Assembly (NCBI GenBank): GCA_018902385.1
Contig: JABSSW010000003.1
Span: forward strand, 1,302,001-1,366,000
Direction: 5' to 3'
Length of the DNA: 64,000 nt
From: Physcia stellaris
Lineage: Eukaryota; Ascomycota; Lecanoromycetes; Caliciales; Physciaceae
Shown here: positions 60,701-64,000 of the stretch, in pieces
Layout of the letters: every line of letters starts with the position of its first letter
How positions within the stretch are numbered: position 1 is the stretch's first letter
Program-made: the position numbers and the translations under genes
The notes under the pieces: model-generated
Told to the model about the DNA's origin: nothing
The model's database searches: none
The model's input: the letters and a program-made list of their open reading frames with translations, nothing else

Positions 60701-63700
60701 ATTGATGCGTTTACAATTGAAATGAAAAAACAATTACGAACGACGAATACAATGTCAATTTGTAATAACAAAAAATAAATATCTGATTATGTAATAACGT
60801 TCAACTCGCGTATATTTACAATTTTTTTTTTTTCATCGACGTTTTTTTAAACAACGAACGTCGAATAATTAAATGACGTTAAATCAATAATTTAAAACAA
60901 ACGATTTTGTTCGTGAAATTCGTCAAAAGTTTTATTAATTAAATTTTTGTCGCGTTGATTAAATGAATAAATTTTGATTTTATTGTTAATTCGATTTTTT
61001 CAATCAAATTTCAAAAAAATACGCATTCAAATATTTTGCAACAATTCGACGAAATCAATGTTTTTTCACAATGCGAAAAATTCGTCGATTATGTTGACGA
61101 AAAATTGAATGACGTTTGATTGATATATCGTGACGTCGTTAAAAAAAATAATTTTAAAAAAATTGTTTGCGAAAAATTTTTCGTCAAAATCGATAACGTC
61201 GATTGTGCTGAACGAAATTTTGATAATTTGAATAAAAAAAAACTTTCGCAATTCAAATACGAAAATTAAAAAAGATTTTTGCAATTCGAATATGAACGAT
61301 TCGACAATGTAAACAATAACGTTGAAATTATTCTTTGACAAAATGAAATCGATTGAAATTTTTGACAAAACGATATTGATCACGACAATGACGATCACGT
61401 TGACGACGACGATGATTGTTATGAATTTTTTGAATCAAAATGTTTTGTATTTAAATTTAAATTTTCGTTTAATCAATTCGACGACGTTTTCGTTTTCGTT
61501 TAGATGATAAAATTGCGAAAAATCAAATTCAATCAATTTGTTTAATCGAAAATTGCGTGAGATTTTGACGACGTGATTCGAATCGTTGATAATCAAAACG
61601 ATTTTAATGTCGACGTCAATTGTGAACATATAAAATGAAATTTGATTCGTCAAATTCGAATAAAAAATCGCGATTGACGAACAATTTGTCGACAAAATAA
61701 TGTATAAAAATAATTATTTGATTACGCGACGACAATACAATAATTTTTTTGACATGAATCGAACGTTGTTGAACGTGATTAATTCGCGATCGTACGTCAA
61801 AAACGATAATCACGTTACAATTATTAATAAAAATTTGCTTTTTGATTAAATCGAAAACGACGTTTTTTGACACAATGACATCGTTATCGATAAACATGTT
61901 GATTTTAAAATTGTTTACAAAATATATTTCGCGACGAATAAAAATTTTGATTGAATTATCGTTTTTGACGTCGACAAAATTTTTGACACAATAACATAAT
62001 TTGAATTTTGATATTGTAAAATATTTAAATTTATTTCAAAAAAACGTAATCATTTGACGTATCGAAACGTCAAAATTTTGTCGAAAAAAAATTGCGTTTA
62101 TTAACGTTACGTTGACATTTGTATCGAAATATACGTCGTTTTTTTTTTTTCATTTTCGATCAACGACACGTTTTTTTTTTATATACGATCAATTTCGAAA
62201 TTCAAAATCAATGTCGAAATTTTGAAAACGTCGACGTTTAACGAAATTATTGACGTTTTGATTAAATTTGTTGATTTCGATTTTTTCAAAAAAATTGAAA
62301 TTTTCGACAAGAAATCGATTGAAATTTCGATCACGATTGACATTTTGAAAATTTTGATGACAACAATAAACGAAATTTCGACGATTAAAATTGTAAAAGT
62401 TTTTCGCAATTCATTTTAACAATCGATGCGTAAATGAACGTGTAATTGATTATTGAATTCGAATGTTTTGTGACATCGACGTTTTTCAATTGCAAACGTA
62501 AAAATCACGAAATAAATTGCGAAAACGTCGTTTTCAAAATCGTCAAATTCGTAATTTGAATCATAATAATGAAATTTTGCGAATAAAAAACGTTCTGAAA
62601 ATAATGACAAAATTTTCAACAAATTTTTCAATAATTTTTTTCGTCATTTTCATCAACGACATAAATTTTGTTCTTTTGACGAACGTTGTTGTTGTTGTTG
62701 TCAATTGATCGATTATTATCAACAAATCGTTTAACGTTTCGTGAAAATTTCTGATTTAACGTAATCGAATTTGACGCGTTTTCGTCGATGATTTGAAATG
62801 ATTGTTTTTCGAATAACAAAACGCGTTGTGATTGACGATCGTTTGATTGTTGATTATTTTTGATAAATTCGATTTTGATAAATGAAAAATTGTCGAAACG
62901 AAATTTTGAAACGTCGATTGATAAATGTAATAATTATTAATTCGATTATCGAAACGAAATTTTTAGAATTTTGCTTATTGTTATTGTTATTTGAATTTAG
63001 TTTTCGATTATTATTATCGAAAAACTGATTTCGAAACTGATTTCGATCGAAATGTTTAGTCATGTCGTATCATATTTCGATTTTTTTATTCAATTTTTCA
63101 AGAAATTGACGTATAATTTTCAGAATTTGATTTTGACACATGTTGACGAAATTTTCAATCGAAATTGTTTCACGTCATGATGAATTGATTGAAAATTGAA
63201 TTTAATTCAATTGATTTAACATGTCGAAAATTTTTGAACGTATAAACGTGAATTGCGTGCATTTCGTGCGTCAAAATCATGATGTAACGAAAACGTTGTA
63301 ATTTTTCGAAAATTTCTGACGTTCGTTTTTAAATTTGACAATCAAAATTTCGTATCAATTAATCAACGTAACACGATTTCGAAACAAATTTTTTCGAAAT
63401 TTTGACAATTTCGCAAAATGTCATATTAAAACAATGTCACGTAAACATTGCGAAATGACGATACGTAATTTATTTTTTTCACGTAACGATGTCATATTTT
63501 TTAATTTGTCGATAAAAACATAAACGTTTCGATAAAATACGTGACGATTAACGTTGACGAAAAATCGTCGATGTGAATTGAATTTTCGTATTTCGAATCA
63601 AAAAAATCAATGTTTTTCGATTTTCAATCGTTAACATTGTCAAATTTGAAAAATTGACGTTAATTGAAAATAAATTATTTTTTTTTTTTCATCATTATTG

Positions 63701-64000
63701 ATTTCGTCAATATTATCAATATCATCGTCATTGAATGTTGAAAATGACAATTTTACGTATAACAAATGACGACAAAAATAATTATTTTTTCAATCAATAC
63801 GTTGTTGATTTGAAAATGTCGATTGATTAAACATATTGAAATCGTTTTTTTATTTTTTCAATTGTAATTGATTCGATTTTTGATACGAATTAAACGATTT
63901 TTGACGAATATCAATCGAATTAATGACGTCGAAATCGATTCAGAAATTGTTAACATTGATCGACGTTTTTGAATTTGTCAACGATAATACGTTAAATGTG
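57717..64000 (-). mobile_element. Decayed minus-strand relative of family 2 (runs off window)
   Basis: Minus-strand pieces match family 2 in order: chromodomain end (NLINDYE near 58040, with related text up to 58150), integrase linker (58712-58440: FNEIFYDFILFYSENLL, AQMHVKYYYD), RNase H/integrase border (59843-59478: FNFRFVRASNYIQRFNLDIR), RNase H (about 60200-59964), reverse transcriptase (60609-60264: MNYKNSSIYVQRQINRLLRK, ARIYVNNIVIYF), protease region (61897-61616), the C2H2-like finger (62631-62416: CHKTFEFNNQLHVHLRIDC) and gag (63063-62628). It is more heavily mutated than the copy at 9348. LTRs were not found; its 5' end lies beyond 64000. Confidence 0.75.

Overview
The window looks like part of a filamentous fungal genome, most likely an ascomycete. 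The three genes I could model have short introns (mostly 50-67 bases) with GTATGT/GTAAGC/GTGAGT-type donors, and several have CTAAT-like branch sites. The rest is AT-rich DNA made of decayed retrotransposons with the marks of repeat-directed C-to-T mutation. The class cannot be fixed from sequence alone.

Layout. AT-rich block I (1 to about 18,450) is a nest: a minus-strand Ty1/Copia element is split by two plus-strand Ty3/Gypsy chromodomain elements, family 1 at 180-6920 and family 2 at 9348-17048. Both have paired LTRs and perfect 5-base target duplications. Gene island 1 (about 19,200-30,000) holds a 502-base MITE-like element, a small secreted protein gene (20698-21371), a 1966-residue ZNFX1-type helicase/zinc-finger gene (21844-28195) and a coiled-coil/proline-rich gene (29071 to about 30130). 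AT-rich block II (about 31,500-51,950) holds a decayed Tc1/mariner-type transposase, an unknown decayed ORF, two tandem minus-strand copies of family 1 and a C2H2-finger relic. Gene island 2 (about 52,060-53,900) holds one gene, a minus-strand SET-plus-MYND protein. Block III (about 53,940-64,000) holds a family 1 fragment, a plus-strand Gypsy relic and a minus-strand relative of family 2 that runs off the window.

The most unusual feature is the mutation grammar. In the AT-rich blocks CC/GG is almost absent and CT/AG is strongly depleted, while CA/TG and CG remain common. Translated relics therefore contain practically no Pro, Gly or Trp; Trp codons have become TGA, and Gln CAA codons survive. 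This is not the CpA-favouring pattern of classical Neurospora RIP. LTR pairs, which are identical at insertion, support it directly: in three pairs 35 of 36 differences that I counted are C/T or G/A transitions, 28 of them at CpT or CpC. Shoulders beside gene island 1 have lost CC/GG but kept CT/AG, suggesting the order CpC, then CpT, then CpA and CpG, and leakage into single-copy DNA.

The island genes are intact or nearly so. Two belong to families linked to RNA silencing (ZNFX1/Hrr1/SAD-3-type helicase) or protein methylation (SET). A link between these genes and the surrounding heterochromatin-like DNA is speculation.
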